Position numbers and translations under genes: made by a program
The notes under the pieces: generated by a model
The model's input: the letters and a program-made list of their open reading frames with translations, nothing else
What the model was told of the DNA's origin: nothing
Database searches by the model: none
Part shown: positions 46,441-55,583 of the stretch, in pieces
Layout: each line of letters starts with the position of its first letter
Position numbering within the stretch: position 1 is the first letter of the stretch
DNA from: AC-32 sp963736055
Lineage (GTDB): Bacteria; Actinomycetota; Thermoleophilia; Gaiellales; Gaiellaceae
NCBI GenBank assembly: GCA_963736055.1
Contig: CAVTNM010000001.1
Location: forward strand, 248,001 to 312,000
Direction: 5' to 3'
Length of the DNA: 64,000 nt

Positions 46441-49047
46441 ATGCACCTGAAGACGATCCGCTTGCGTGGCTTCAAGTCCTTCCCGGAGGCGGTCGAGGTA
46501 CGCCTCGAGCCGGGAGTGGCGGTCGTCGTGGGGCCGAACGGCTCCGGCAAGTCGAACGTCGCCGACGCTCTGCTCTGGGCCTCGGGGAGCCTGAGCCCCA
46601 ACGAGCTGCGGGCGGAGAAGCCAGACGACGTGCTCTTCGCCGGCTCCCCCGGCCATGCGCCGGCCGACTACTGCGAGGTCGAGCTCCTCTTCGACAACGA
46701 GGACGGGGCGCTGCCCGAGCTCGACTTCAGCGAGATCTCGATCGCGCGGCGGCTCCATCGTGGGGGCGAGGGGCAGTACCTGATCAACCGGGCCTCCGTA
46801 CGGCGGACCGACCTCGTCGAGCTGCTGGCCGACGTGGGCCTCGGGGGCAGCCACGGCTCGGTGATCAGCCAGGGCAAGGTCGAGGAGATCCTGGCCAGCA
46901 AGCCCGAGGAGCGCCGGGCCCTGATCGAAGACGCCGCCGGCCTGGGGAAGTTCAAGCGCCGCCGTCACCGCGCCGAGCTGAAGCTCGCGCGGGTGCAAAT
47001 CCAGGTCGAGCGCGCCCGAGACCTCGAGGCCGAGGTGAAGACGCGGCTGCGTCCGCTGGCGCTGCAGGCGACCGCGGCCGAGCGGGCGGAGAAGTTGCGC
47101 GGGGAGATCGCCGGCCTGCGTGCCCGCGTGGCCGAGCTCGACCTCGCTGAGATTGACGAGCGGCTCGGCGAGGTCGAGGAGCGCAGGGCAGCGGCGGCGC
47201 TCGAGCGCAAGCGCACCGATGAGCGGCTCGAAGCTCTGCTCGCGGAGCGCAACCGGGTCGAGGAGGAGCTCGCGGCCGCCGCCGGGCGCGGCGAGGGCGC
47301 AACCTCCGCGCTCTACCGGTTGCGCAGCGGCGCCGAGCGGCTGGAGCTGCGGCGCGAGGCCGCCCTCGAGCTTGCCGAGCGGTTGCGCGCCGAGCCGCTC
47401 CTGCCGCGCTCGCGGGCCAACCCGGAGCGCGAGGCCCTGCGCGAGCAGGCACGGTTGACCAGAGGGCGGCTCTCGGCTCTCGAGCACACCCTCGCCGAGC
47501 GGGAGGGGCTTCCGCCCGCTGCCCGGGCGCTGGCCGAGGAGGGGGAAAGGCTCGCGTTGTCGCTGCTCGAGGTCGAGGCGGGGTACGAGCGTGCGGTCGC
47601 CGCGGCGCTGGCACAGCGCGCCGCGGCCGTGGTCGCTCCCGACGCGAAGGCGGCGCTGGGCCTGGTCGACCGGGCCCGGGCCGCCGGCCTCGGCGACCTC
47701 AGCGTGCTCGTGCCGCCGCGCGGCGTGGGGACGCCGGCGTCCACGCCTCCCTTCGAGCGCGCGGTGCCGCTCTCGAGCTACGTCCGGCCGTTGCCGGGCG
47801 GGGAACACGTGGCCGAGCTGCTGGCCGGCGTCTGGCTCGCGGAGCCCGCGGACCTGGCGCGCGCCGAGGGCGGCATCCTCGTCACGACGGAGGGTCACTG
47901 CTACGACGCAGACCGCGGCGAGCTCTGGTTCTCGGGCGAGACGGCCGAGGCGGTCCTGCTCGAGCTGGACGCGCGCCGCCGCGCCCTGGCCCGCGAGGCC
48001 GAGGAGCTCGAGCGTCGCGCCGAGGAGCTCCCCGAGCAGGCGCCAGCGCCGCCGCTCGAGCCGCTCGTCGTGCTCGCCGAGCGGCTGGCCGCGACGCTGG
48101 CGGGAGCGGCTGGGGCCGTCGAGCGCTTCGAGGCGCCCTTCCGCGCCCGGGTCGATGCGGGCGCGACGAAGGCTGGCGAGCTGGCCGCGGAGCTGCGGCG
48201 GCTCGGCGGGGAGGAGGCGGAGGTCCGGCGCGTGACCGCCGAGGCCGGTGAGCGCGCCGGAGGCATCGACGTCGAGCGCGCGCGGCTCGAGGCAGAGGCC
48301 GGTGAGGCGCGCCGCCGCCTCGAGGAAGCCGGAGCCGAGCCCGCCGAGGGCGAGGACCGCGAGGAGCTCTCCACCCGGATCGAGCGGCTCGAGCGCCGCC
48401 GCGAGACGCTCGGTCAGGTCAACCCGCTTGCGAAGGAGGAGTACGAGAGCGAGAAGGAGCGGTTGACCGAGCTGGCCGACCAGCGCGCCGACCTCGAGGC
48501 GAGCCTGAAGGAGCTCGAGGAGCTGCGCACCGAGCTCGCCGAGACCGTGGAGCGCCGCTTCGACGAGACTTTCGCGGCCGTGAGCGCCCACTTCGAGGAA
48601 GTCGCCTCGACGCTCTTCCCCGGCGGGCACGGGCGCCTACGGCTGACCGAGCCGGGCGACGAAACCGGGGCGGACGGCGAGGCTGAGACCGGGGTCGAGA
48701 TCGAGCTCCGACCGGTCGGCAAGCGCGTCACGCGGCTCTCGCTCCTCTCGGGCGGCGAGAAGGCGCTCGGGGCGATCTCGTTCCTGTTCGCGCTCTTCCT
48801 CGCGCGGCCGTGCCCGTTCTACCTTCTCGACGAGGTCGAGGCGGCACTCGACGACGCCAACATCGGCCGGTTCGTGGAGCTGCTGCGCCGGTACTCCGAG
48901 CGTGCGCAGTTCATCGTCGTCACCCACCAGAAGAAGACGATGGAGGCGGCGGACGTGCTCTACGGTGTGACGATGGGCGGAGACGGCGTCTCCCAGATCG
49001 TCTCGCGGCGCCTGCCGCGCGACGCTCCCGCGACCGCCGTCGCGTAG
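46441..49047 (+). CDS. smc: Chromosome segregation protein SMC, short-arm form
   Basis: An 868-residue SMC ATPase. Walker A GPNGSGKSN is at residues 31-39, VISQGKVEEIL near 135, the signature LLSGGEKALGAISFLFALFL at ~768 and Walker B FYLLDEVEAALDDAN at ~793. The hinge lies at about 400-500. Bacterial SMCs are usually ~1150-1200 residues; each coiled-coil arm here (about 170-395 and 505-705) is some 100-150 residues shorter. The ATG at 46441 gives the family start; an in-frame ATG at 46417 with an aggag site would add eight residues. ScpB at the left edge is its partner. Confidence 0.9.
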   Translation: MHLKTIRLRGFKSFPEAVEVRLEPGVAVVVGPNGSGKSNVADALLWASGSLSPNELRAEKPDDVLFAGSPGHAPADYCEVELLFDNEDGALPELDFSEISIARRLHRGGEGQYLINRASVRRTDLVELLADVGLGGSHGSVISQGKVEEILASKPEERRALIEDAAGLGKFKRRRHRAELKLARVQIQVERARDLEAEVKTRLRPLALQATAAERAEKLRGEIAGLRARVAELDLAEIDERLGEVEERRAAAALERKRTDERLEALLAERNRVEEELAAAAGRGEGATSALYRLRSGAERLELRREAALELAERLRAEPLLPRSRANPEREALREQARLTRGRLSALEHTLAEREGLPPAARALAEEGERLALSLLEVEAGYERAVAAALAQRAAAVVAPDAKAALGLVDRARAAGLGDLSVLVPPRGVGTPASTPPFERAVPLSSYVRPLPGGEHVAELLAGVWLAEPADLARAEGGILVTTEGHCYDADRGELWFSGETAEAVLLELDARRRALAREAEELERRAEELPEQAPAPPLEPLVVLAERLAATLAGAAGAVERFEAPFRARVDAGATKAGELAAELRRLGGEEAEVRRVTAEAGERAGGIDVERARLEAEAGEARRRLEEAGAEPAEGEDREELSTRIERLERRRETLGQVNPLAKEEYESEKERLTELADQRADLEASLKELEELRTELAETVERRFDETFAAVSAHFEEVASTLFPGGHGRLRLTEPGDETGADGEAETGVEIELRPVGKRVTRLSLLSGGEKALGAISFLFALFLARPCPFYLLDEVEAALDDANIGRFVELLRRYSERAQFIVVTHQKKTMEAADVLYGVTMGGDGVSQIVSRRLPRDAPATAVA

Positions 49048-49050
49048 CCT
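49045..49050 (+). promoter_or_regulatory. Putative -10 (TAGCCT) for the LanC-like gene
   Basis: TAGCCT begins with the smc stop codon and ends 6 nt before the GTG at 49057, the same arrangement as at metK. Confidence 0.5.
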
Positions 49051-49056
49051 CAGGGC

Positions 49057-50256
49057 GTGTTCTACCGGCCGGAGGCTTTCGAGCCGCTCGTCGACGACGC
49101 GTGGGACGACGCGAGGGTTCGAGACGCGATCGCCGAGATCGTGGCCGACGCCGACGGTGCCTACGACCCCGAGGCGCTCTGGCCGGCGAACGAGTGGGAC
49201 GCATGGGAGTCGACGCCGCCGCTGAAGGATCTCTACTGCGGGGCCGGCGGGGTCGCTTGGGGGCTCGATGCCCTGCGGCGACGCGGTCATCCCGAGTCGC
49301 GCATCGACCTCGGCGCGGCGACCGTGCGTGCGCTCGAACTAGCGCGCGAGGCGCCGGATCTCGCGACGATGCCCGGCCTGCCGGTGCCTCACGAGCCGTC
49401 GCTGCTGTGCGGCGAGGGCGGCCTGCTGCTGCTGGCGTGGCGGCTCGCGCCGAGCGCCGAGTTGGCGGATGCGCTGCTCACCCGGGTGCGGGAGAACATT
49501 GCGAACGGGATGGAGGAGCTGATGTGGGGCTCGCCCGGGACGATGCTCGCAGCACACGTGATGCACGCTTGGACCGGCGAGCAGAGATGGGCGGACGCGT
49601 GGCGTGAGAACGCGGATGCGCTCCACTCGCGCAGGGGTGAAGATGGCTTCTGGACGCAGAGGCTCTACGGCGCGCCGCCGAGCCGTATCCTCGGCCCGGT
49701 GCACGGCTTCGTCGGGATCGTGCACGCGCTGCTCCAGGGCGACGACGAGCGGAACGAGGCGCTCAGGCACGAGAGCGCTGCCCTGCTCGAACGCGAGGCG
49801 CTGGTCGACGGCGAGCTCGTCACCTGGCCCCCGGTCGTCGGCGGCGAGCTCGCGAACAAGGAGGGGCAGATCCGTGTCCAGTGGTGCCACGGGTCGCCCG
49901 GGATCGTGACGACTGCGCGCGACTATCTCGACGAGGAGCTGCTGTGCGCAGGCGCGGAGCTGACCTGGCGCGCCGGACCTCACGGGCCGGAGAAGGGCCC
50001 GGGCCTCTGTCACGGCACGGCCGGTAACGGCTACGCCTTCCTGGCGGCGTTCGCTCGCACGGGCGACGAGGAGTGGCTGGATCGGGCGCGGCGGTTCGCG
50101 GTCCACGCGCTCGCGCAGGTCGAGCGCTCGCGCGGCGAGGACGGCCGGAGCCGCTACTCGCTTTTCACGGGCGACGTCGGGGTTGCGCTCTACGCGGCCG
50201 CCTGCCTCGACGCCGACCCGCGTTTCCCGGTCCTGGAGGCCTGGGACAAGCTGTGA
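49057..50256 (+). CDS. LanC-like protein
   Basis: A 399-residue protein with the alpha/alpha-barrel of lanthionine cyclases. Glycine-turn motifs (YCGAGGVAWGL, LLCGEGGLLLLAWRL, GSPGTMLAA, HGFVGIVHALL) mark the successive helices. Zinc ligands of LanC occur as WCHGSPG (~275) and LCHGTAGNG (~316). No LanB/LanM, precursor peptide or transporter is near, so this is a stand-alone LanC-like protein as found in many actinobacteria; a protective Cys-adduct or unknown role is possible. The GTG start follows a leaderless-type -10. Confidence 0.85.
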   Translation: MFYRPEAFEPLVDDAWDDARVRDAIAEIVADADGAYDPEALWPANEWDAWESTPPLKDLYCGAGGVAWGLDALRRRGHPESRIDLGAATVRALELAREAPDLATMPGLPVPHEPSLLCGEGGLLLLAWRLAPSAELADALLTRVRENIANGMEELMWGSPGTMLAAHVMHAWTGEQRWADAWRENADALHSRRGEDGFWTQRLYGAPPSRILGPVHGFVGIVHALLQGDDERNEALRHESAALLEREALVDGELVTWPPVVGGELANKEGQIRVQWCHGSPGIVTTARDYLDEELLCAGAELTWRAGPHGPEKGPGLCHGTAGNGYAFLAAFARTGDEEWLDRARRFAVHALAQVERSRGEDGRSRYSLFTGDVGVALYAAACLDADPRFPVLEAWDKL

Positions 50257-50834
50257 GTCGCGAGCAACTGCAGCCGGCGCCGGCGCGCCTCTCCGTGCCT
50301 TCGGAGGGAATCCGCGCCGGCGGCGTGATCCTCCGCCTTCCCGTGCTCGCCGACGTCGACGCGCTGCTGCCGGGGTTCACCGACCCGGAGCTGCGCGAAG
50401 CCGGGAACCTGCCGGCCTTCGGCCGCGACGAGCTCGCCGCCTCGCTCGGCGAGCTGCCGGAACTCGCCGAGACCGGCCGGTTGCTGCCGCTCGCTGCGGT
50501 CGACGAGGAAACGGGCGAGGTCGTCGGCTGCGGCATCCTCCACCACCTCGACGCCGAGCGGAAGATCGTCGAGATCGGCTACTTCGTATTCCCCGGCGCG
50601 CGCGGCCGCGGGGTGGCGACGACCGTTGCACGCATGCTCGCCGAGCACGCGTTCTCGCTCGGCGTGGAACGGGTCGCCGCCTACGTGAACGTCGGCAACG
50701 GCGCTTCGGAGCGCGTGCTCGAGCGCGCCGGATTCACCCGCGAGGGCGTCGTCCGGTCGATGCCGAAGCCCGACGGCCGGCGCATCGACAAGACGCTCTT
50801 CTCGCTCCTCCCGGGAGACCCGCGCTCGATCTGA
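50253..50834 (+). CDS. GNAT-family N-acetyltransferase
   Basis: A 193-residue acetyltransferase of the RimJ/RimL-like GNAT group. ILRLPVLADVDALLPGF opens the fold, VVGCGILHHLDAERKIVEIGYFVFPGARGRGVATTVARML carries the acetyl-CoA motif (GxGxG-type RGRGVAT) and NVGNGASERVLERAGFTREGVVR is the classical asparagine-acceptor segment. The GTG overlaps the LanC-like stop (GTGA), so the two are coupled. The substrate is unknown. Confidence 0.87.
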   Translation: MSREQLQPAPARLSVPSEGIRAGGVILRLPVLADVDALLPGFTDPELREAGNLPAFGRDELAASLGELPELAETGRLLPLAAVDEETGEVVGCGILHHLDAERKIVEIGYFVFPGARGRGVATTVARMLAEHAFSLGVERVAAYVNVGNGASERVLERAGFTREGVVRSMPKPDGRRIDKTLFSLLPGDPRSI

Positions 50835-50843
50835 GCACACCGC

Positions 50844-50849
50844 TATCGT
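50844..50849 (+). promoter_or_regulatory. Putative -10 (TATCGT) for ftsY
   Basis: TATCGT ends 6 nt before the ftsY GTG at 50856; no Shine-Dalgarno sequence is present. Confidence 0.5.
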
Positions 50850-50855
50850 CCGCGC

Positions 50856-51818
50856 GTGCCCAGGAGCTGGTCGGAGCTGCTCGGAGAGGACGGCGCTGCG
50901 CCCGAGCCGGAGTCGCAGCGCGGCGGCATGTTCGCGCGGCTGCGCGATTCCCTCGGCAAGAGCCGCCGCGCGCTCACCGAGCAGATCGCCGTTGCCGCCT
51001 TCGACCCGGGGGACACCGCATCGTGGGAGCGGCTCGAGGAGGCCCTGATCGCGGCAGACGTCGGCGTGCCCGCGACCGCCGAGATCGTCCAGCGGCTGGA
51101 GGCCCGCGGCGACGCGGGCGACCTGGGGGAGGCGCTGCAGCAGGAGATCGCGCGCCTGCTCGGCGAGCCGGCGCGGCTCGAAGTGGGCGCGCGGCCGGCC
51201 GTGATCCTGGTGGTCGGCGTCAACGGCACCGGCAAGACGACCACGATCGGCAAGCTCGCGGCCAAGCTGTCCGAGCACGGACGTTCCGTGCTCGTCGCGG
51301 CGGCTGACACCTTCCGCGCGGCCGCGGAGGAGCAGCTCGAGATCTGGGCGCAGCGTGCGAACGCCGACTTCGTCGGCTCGGAGCGGGGCGGCGACCCGGC
51401 CGCGGTCGCCTACGACGCGATCGGCGCCGCCGAGTCGCGTGGGCGGGACGTGGTCGTCGTCGACACGGCCGGCCGGCTGCACACGCAGGCGAACCTGATG
51501 GAGGAGCTGACGAAGGTGCGCCGGGTGATCGGCCAGCGCCTCGAGGGCGCCCCGCACGAGACGCTGCTCGTGATCGACGCGACCACCGGCCAGAACGGGC
51601 TTCAGCAGGCGCGTCTGTTCAGCCAGGCCGTCGAGGTGACGGGGATCGCGCTGACCAAGCTCGACGGCTCGGCGAAGGGCGGGATCGCGATCGCCATCGC
51701 CCACGAGCTCGGATTGCCGGTCAAGCTGATCGGAATCGGGGAGCAACTCGAAGATCTCCGGCCGTTCGACGCGGTCGATTTCTCGCGCGCCCTCGTCGGC
51801 GAGGCGGAGCCGGTGTGA
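50856..51818 (+). CDS. ftsY: Signal recognition particle receptor FtsY
   Basis: A 320-residue GTPase that docks SRP-ribosome complexes at the membrane. The N domain (LRDSLGKSRRALTEQI...LEEALIAADVGV) is followed by the G domain: VVGVNGTGKTTTIGKLAAKL (P-loop), AADTFRAAAEEQL, VVVDTAGRLH, TKLDGSAKGG and GIGEQLEDLRPFD. The N-terminal A domain is reduced to about 25 residues. The smc-ftsY neighbourhood is standard. The HAD gene downstream overlaps its stop. Confidence 0.95.
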   Translation: MPRSWSELLGEDGAAPEPESQRGGMFARLRDSLGKSRRALTEQIAVAAFDPGDTASWERLEEALIAADVGVPATAEIVQRLEARGDAGDLGEALQQEIARLLGEPARLEVGARPAVILVVGVNGTGKTTTIGKLAAKLSEHGRSVLVAAADTFRAAAEEQLEIWAQRANADFVGSERGGDPAAVAYDAIGAAESRGRDVVVVDTAGRLHTQANLMEELTKVRRVIGQRLEGAPHETLLVIDATTGQNGLQQARLFSQAVEVTGIALTKLDGSAKGGIAIAIAHELGLPVKLIGIGEQLEDLRPFDAVDFSRALVGEAEPV

Positions 51819-52465
51819 TTCCCGCGGCCGGGATCGTCTTCGACAACGACGGGCTCCTGCTGGACACGGAGCCATGCTGGACCCGCGCCGAGGAGGCCGT
51901 CTTCGAGCGTCACGGTCACACCTTCGACCTGGAGGCAAAACGTGCGCTCGTCGGCACGGCGCCGGAGACCGCGGCGCGCGTGCTCGAACGGCTGCTCGCC
52001 CTCCCGGGCCGGGGAGAGGAGGTCAGCGCCGAGCTCTACGCGCTCGCCCTGGAGGAGATCGCGGCCGGAGCCGAGCCGAGGCCCGGGGCGGTGGAGCTAC
52101 TCCGCGAGCTGCATGGGCGCTGGCCTGTCGCCGTCGCCTCGAACTCGCCGCGCAGCCATCTGCTGGCGGGTCTGACCCGCACCGGCCTCGTCGACGGGTT
52201 CGATGTCGTGCTCGGCGTCGAGGAGATCGTGGAGCCGAAGCCCGCACCCGACATCTACCTGCGAGCCTGCGAGCTGCTCGGCGTCACCCCCACGTCTTCG
52301 GTTGCTCTCGAGGATTCGCCCCCCGGGGCGGCAGCGGCGAGAGCGGCAGGCCTCTACGTGGTGGGCGTGCCGTCGGTGCACGGTGTCGAGTTGGAGGCGG
52401 ACGTCGTGTTCGACTCGCTCGCCGATCCCCGTGTGCTCCCGACGATCGTCGGGCAGCTCGGCTGA
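51815..52465 (+). CDS. HAD-superfamily hydrolase (beta-phosphoglucomutase-like)
   Basis: A 216-residue HAD phosphatase/mutase. IVFDNDGLLLDTEPCWTRAEE is motif I with the nucleophile Asp (note Asn replaces the usual first-motif variant DMDG), VASNSPRSHLLAGLTRTGL is motif II, EPKPAPDIYLRACELLG motif III and ALEDSPPGAAAARAAGL motif IV. The four-helix cap (residues ~17-85) is the small-sugar-phosphate type. The GTG overlaps ftsY. Substrate unknown; a sugar phosphate is plausible. Confidence 0.88.
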   Translation: MIPAAGIVFDNDGLLLDTEPCWTRAEEAVFERHGHTFDLEAKRALVGTAPETAARVLERLLALPGRGEEVSAELYALALEEIAAGAEPRPGAVELLRELHGRWPVAVASNSPRSHLLAGLTRTGLVDGFDVVLGVEEIVEPKPAPDIYLRACELLGVTPTSSVALEDSPPGAAAARAAGLYVVGVPSVHGVELEADVVFDSLADPRVLPTIVGQLG

Positions 52466-52466
52466 G

Positions 52467-52502
52467 GTGACCCCGCCCACCGCGACGGGCGGGCGGGGTC
52501 AC
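52467..52502. terminator. Hairpin between convergent HAD and galM genes
   Basis: Arms gtgaccccgccc (52467-52478) and gggcggggtcac (52491-52502) are perfectly complementary across a 12-nt loop that can itself pair further. It separates two convergent genes and probably ends both transcripts. Confidence 0.7.
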
Positions 52503-52510
52503 GCATCTGC

Positions 52511-53797
52511 TCAGTGGCCGTGGTGCGCCGTCGACAGGCTGAAGACCGTCGTCGACGAGAACGTCTGACCGGGCCGGAGCACGGTCGACGGGAAGTTCGG
52601 ATGGTTCGGCGAGTCCGGGTAGTGCTGCGTCTCGAGCGCGAACCCGTCGCTCTGCCGGTAGAACTTGCCGCTCGTCCCGGCCAGCGTCCCGTCCAGGAAG
52701 TTCCCGGAGTAGAACTGGATGCCGGGCTCGGTCGTGTCGATTCGGAGGACGCGACCGCTCGCCGGGTCGACGACCTTGGCGGCTGGGATCAGCGTGGTCG
52801 AGGTCGGCGACGGCCGGTTGAGCACGAAGTTGTGGTCGTACCCGCGGCCGAACGCGATCTGCTGGTTGCTCGCATCACGGATGCGGGCGCCGATCGTCTC
52901 GGGCCTCGTGAAGTCGAACGGCGTTCCGGCCACCGGGTCGATCGCGCCAGTGGGGATCAGGGTCGAGTCCACCGGCGTGTAATGGTCGGCGTTCAGCTGC
53001 AGGACGTGGTCGTAGATCGGCCCCGTGCCCTCACCCGACAGGTTCCAGTAGGTGTGGTTGGTCAGGTTGACGACAGTGGGCTTGTCCGTCGTCGCCGTGT
53101 AGTCGATCCGCAGGTTGTTGTGGGTGTCGAGCGTGTAGACGACCGTGACGTCGAGATTGCCCGGATAGCCCGTACAACCGGGCGTGCGCGAGGGGACGCA
53201 GCCCTCACCCTCCTTGCTGACGCGATGCAGCGTCAGGCTCACGGAGTTCCTGCTCTGGGACGGCGTGGCGTCCCACACCTGCTTGTCGAACCCGAGGTAG
53301 CCGCCGTGCAGGCTGTTCGGGTCGTTGTTGATGTCGAGCGTGTACGTGTGGCCGTCCAGCGAGAACGTCCCCTTGGCGATTCGGTTGCCGTAGCGGCCGA
53401 TGATGGCGCCGAAGTACGGCGAGTTGGGCGTGGGAGCGTCTGGGTTCGTCGGGTAGCCCTGCTGGAAACCGTCCGTGTAGCCCGCGAGGTCCTTGAACCC
53501 GAGAACGACGTTCGCCGAGTCGCCATGGCGATCCGGCACCCACAGCTCCTGAACGATGCCGCCGTACGTGAGGATCTTGACCACCATCCCCTTGCCGTTG
53601 TCGAGGGTGTAGCGGTCGACGGCGGTGCCGCCGGTCGATCCGAACGGCTCCTTGGTGATGCTGGCGTTGCCTTTCCCGTGGTGGCCGTGGTGCCCGTGGT
53701 GGCTCCCGGATGCGACCGCGCCGGTCAGGCCGACCGCGGCAAGCGCGAGGGCCACCAGCAGGCCTCCGAGCGCAACGCCGCGAAGCAATCTGGTCAT
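52511..53797 (-). CDS. galM: Secreted aldose 1-epimerase
   Basis: A 428-residue mutarotase with a signal peptide (TRLLRGVALGGLLVALALAAVG) and a His-rich linker SGSHHGHHGHHGKG. The body has YGGIVQELWVPDR, YFGAIIGRYGNRIAKGTF, LHGGYLGFDKQVW, NLTNHTYWNL (catalytic His), FGRGYDHNFVL and PGIQFYSGNFLDG. Most GalM enzymes are cytoplasmic, so this one probably interconverts sugar anomers outside before uptake. The ATG at 53797 has a strong ggaggagc site. It is the last gene of the arabinose operon, 94 bp after araB. Confidence 0.9.
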   Translation of the reverse strand: MTRLLRGVALGGLLVALALAAVGLTGAVASGSHHGHHGHHGKGNASITKEPFGSTGGTAVDRYTLDNGKGMVVKILTYGGIVQELWVPDRHGDSANVVLGFKDLAGYTDGFQQGYPTNPDAPTPNSPYFGAIIGRYGNRIAKGTFSLDGHTYTLDINNDPNSLHGGYLGFDKQVWDATPSQSRNSVSLTLHRVSKEGEGCVPSRTPGCTGYPGNLDVTVVYTLDTHNNLRIDYTATTDKPTVVNLTNHTYWNLSGEGTGPIYDHVLQLNADHYTPVDSTLIPTGAIDPVAGTPFDFTRPETIGARIRDASNQQIAFGRGYDHNFVLNRPSPTSTTLIPAAKVVDPASGRVLRIDTTEPGIQFYSGNFLDGTLAGTSGKFYRQSDGFALETQHYPDSPNHPNFPSTVLRPGQTFSSTTVFSLSTAHHGH

Positions 53798-53891
53798 TTC
53801 GGCTCCTCCTTCTGCCCGCCTACACAACTGCCGCAGAAGGCAGTGAGAGAGGACGCGGGCTGTTGGATCCCTCTCGAGCCTCGGGTGTGGC

Positions 53892-55583
53892 CTACCCGAC
53901 CTTGCCGCTTTCAATCATCGCCCGCTGAATGGCGCGCAGGCGCTTCATCGCATCGTCTCCGCCGCGCCCGAAGAGGTTGTGCAGTCGGCGGTACTCGGCA
54001 TAGAGCTCGTCGTAGACGGCACGGCTGGCGGCATTCGGCACGTACCGCTCGTCGCCGAGCTGGGCCATCTGCCGGGAGGCCTCCGCAATCGAGTCGAAGC
54101 CCCCGAGTTCTGCGCCTGCGGCCACCGCCCCGAACATGGCGGACCCGAGCGCCGGGGTCTGCGTCGACGCGGCTACGGCGAACTCTCGGCCCGTCACGTC
54201 GGCGAAGATCTGCATCAGGAGCCTGTTCCTCTCTGGTAGCCCACCGCAGGCCACCATCCCGTCGACCGGGACGCCGGCGTCCGCGAACGCCTCGACGATC
54301 ACCCGCGTTCCGAACGCGGTCGCCTCGAGTAGCGCTCGGTAGATCTCAGGAGCTTTCGTCGCAAGGGAGAGGCCGACCAGCAGCCCGCTCAGCTCGGCGT
54401 CGACGAGGATCGAGCGGTTGCCGTTCCACCAGTCGAGCGCCAGGAGGCCGCTCTCGCCCGGCCGCAGCCGTGCCGCCTCCGCCTCGAGGACGGCGTGGAC
54501 GTCGGTGCCCTGCCGCGCCGCCGCCTCGTGGTACTCCGGCGGCACCGCGTCCTCCGCGAACCAGGCGAAGATGTCGCCGACCGCGGACTGGCCCGCCTCG
54601 AAGCCGAACAGACCGGGGACGACACCGTCCTCGACGACGCCGCACATCCCCTCGACGAGGGCGGGCTCGTCGCCCAGGAGGATGTGACAGATGCTCGTGC
54701 CCATGATCAGCACCATCGTCCCGGGCTCCGTCACCGTCGCCGCGGGCGCCGCGACGTGCGCGTCGACGTTCGCGACGGCCACCGCCGTGCCCGGGCGCAG
54801 GCCGGTCCAGGCGGCGGCCTGCTCGCTGAGCCCGCCGGCGCGGCTCCCGATGGCCGATATCGCCCGCGACATCTTCTCGTCGACGACATGCTCGAACCGC
54901 GGGTCGAGGGCGGCGAAGTAGGCGTCGCTCGGAAAACCGTCGCGCTTCGACCAGATCGCCTTGTAGCCCGCCGTGCAGGTGTTGCGCGTCTCGGTGCCGG
55001 TCAGCTGCCAGACGATCCAGTCGGCGGCCTCGATCAGCCGGTCGGCGCGCGCGTAGATCTCGGGCGCCTCGTCGAGGATCTGGAGCGCCTTCGCGAAGAA
55101 CCACTCCGACGAGATCTTGCCGCCGTAGCGCGGGAGCCACGGCTCGCCGCGTTCGGCTGCGACCTCGTTGATGCGGTCCGCCTCCGGCTGTGCGGCGTGG
55201 TGCTTCCACAGCTTCACCCAGGCGTGAGGGACGCCTCGTAGCTCCTCGAGCAGGCACAGCGGCATCCCGTCGGCGAGCGTCGGCAGCATCGTGCACGCCG
55301 TGAAGTCGATGCCTATCCCAATAACCTCCGCCGGGTCGACGCCCGTCTGGGACAGCAGCGCAGGGACCGTCTCCTGGAGCGTGCGGAGGTAGTCCTCCGG
55401 ATCCTGGAGCGCCCAGTCGGGCTCGAGTGCAACCTCCGATTCGGGAAGCCGCTCGTCGATCACGCCGTGGCGGTAGGGGTAGACGGTCGTGCCGAGCTCG
55501 CGCCCCTCGCCGCAGTCGACCAGCACGGCCCGGCCGGATTCGGTGCCGAAGTCGATCCCGATCGCGTAGCTGCGCCCGCTCAC
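53892..55583 (-). CDS. araB: L-ribulokinase
   Basis: A 563-residue FGGY-family kinase phosphorylating L-ribulose. It begins SYAIGIDFGTESGRAVLVD (ATP site), then GIGIDFTACTMLP, PHAWVKLWKHHAAQPEADR (AraB-specific), LDWWNGNRS and VACGGLPERNRLLMQIFAD near the C-terminus. The GTG at 55583 overlaps the dehydrogenase stop (GTGA). Length and motif order are standard. It acts after AraA and before AraD, encoded in the same operon. Confidence 0.94.
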   Translation of the reverse strand: MSGRSYAIGIDFGTESGRAVLVDCGEGRELGTTVYPYRHGVIDERLPESEVALEPDWALQDPEDYLRTLQETVPALLSQTGVDPAEVIGIGIDFTACTMLPTLADGMPLCLLEELRGVPHAWVKLWKHHAAQPEADRINEVAAERGEPWLPRYGGKISSEWFFAKALQILDEAPEIYARADRLIEAADWIVWQLTGTETRNTCTAGYKAIWSKRDGFPSDAYFAALDPRFEHVVDEKMSRAISAIGSRAGGLSEQAAAWTGLRPGTAVAVANVDAHVAAPAATVTEPGTMVLIMGTSICHILLGDEPALVEGMCGVVEDGVVPGLFGFEAGQSAVGDIFAWFAEDAVPPEYHEAAARQGTDVHAVLEAEAARLRPGESGLLALDWWNGNRSILVDAELSGLLVGLSLATKAPEIYRALLEATAFGTRVIVEAFADAGVPVDGMVACGGLPERNRLLMQIFADVTGREFAVAASTQTPALGSAMFGAVAAGAELGGFDSIAEASRQMAQLGDERYVPNAASRAVYDELYAEYRRLHNLFGRGGDDAMKRLRAIQRAMIESGKVG

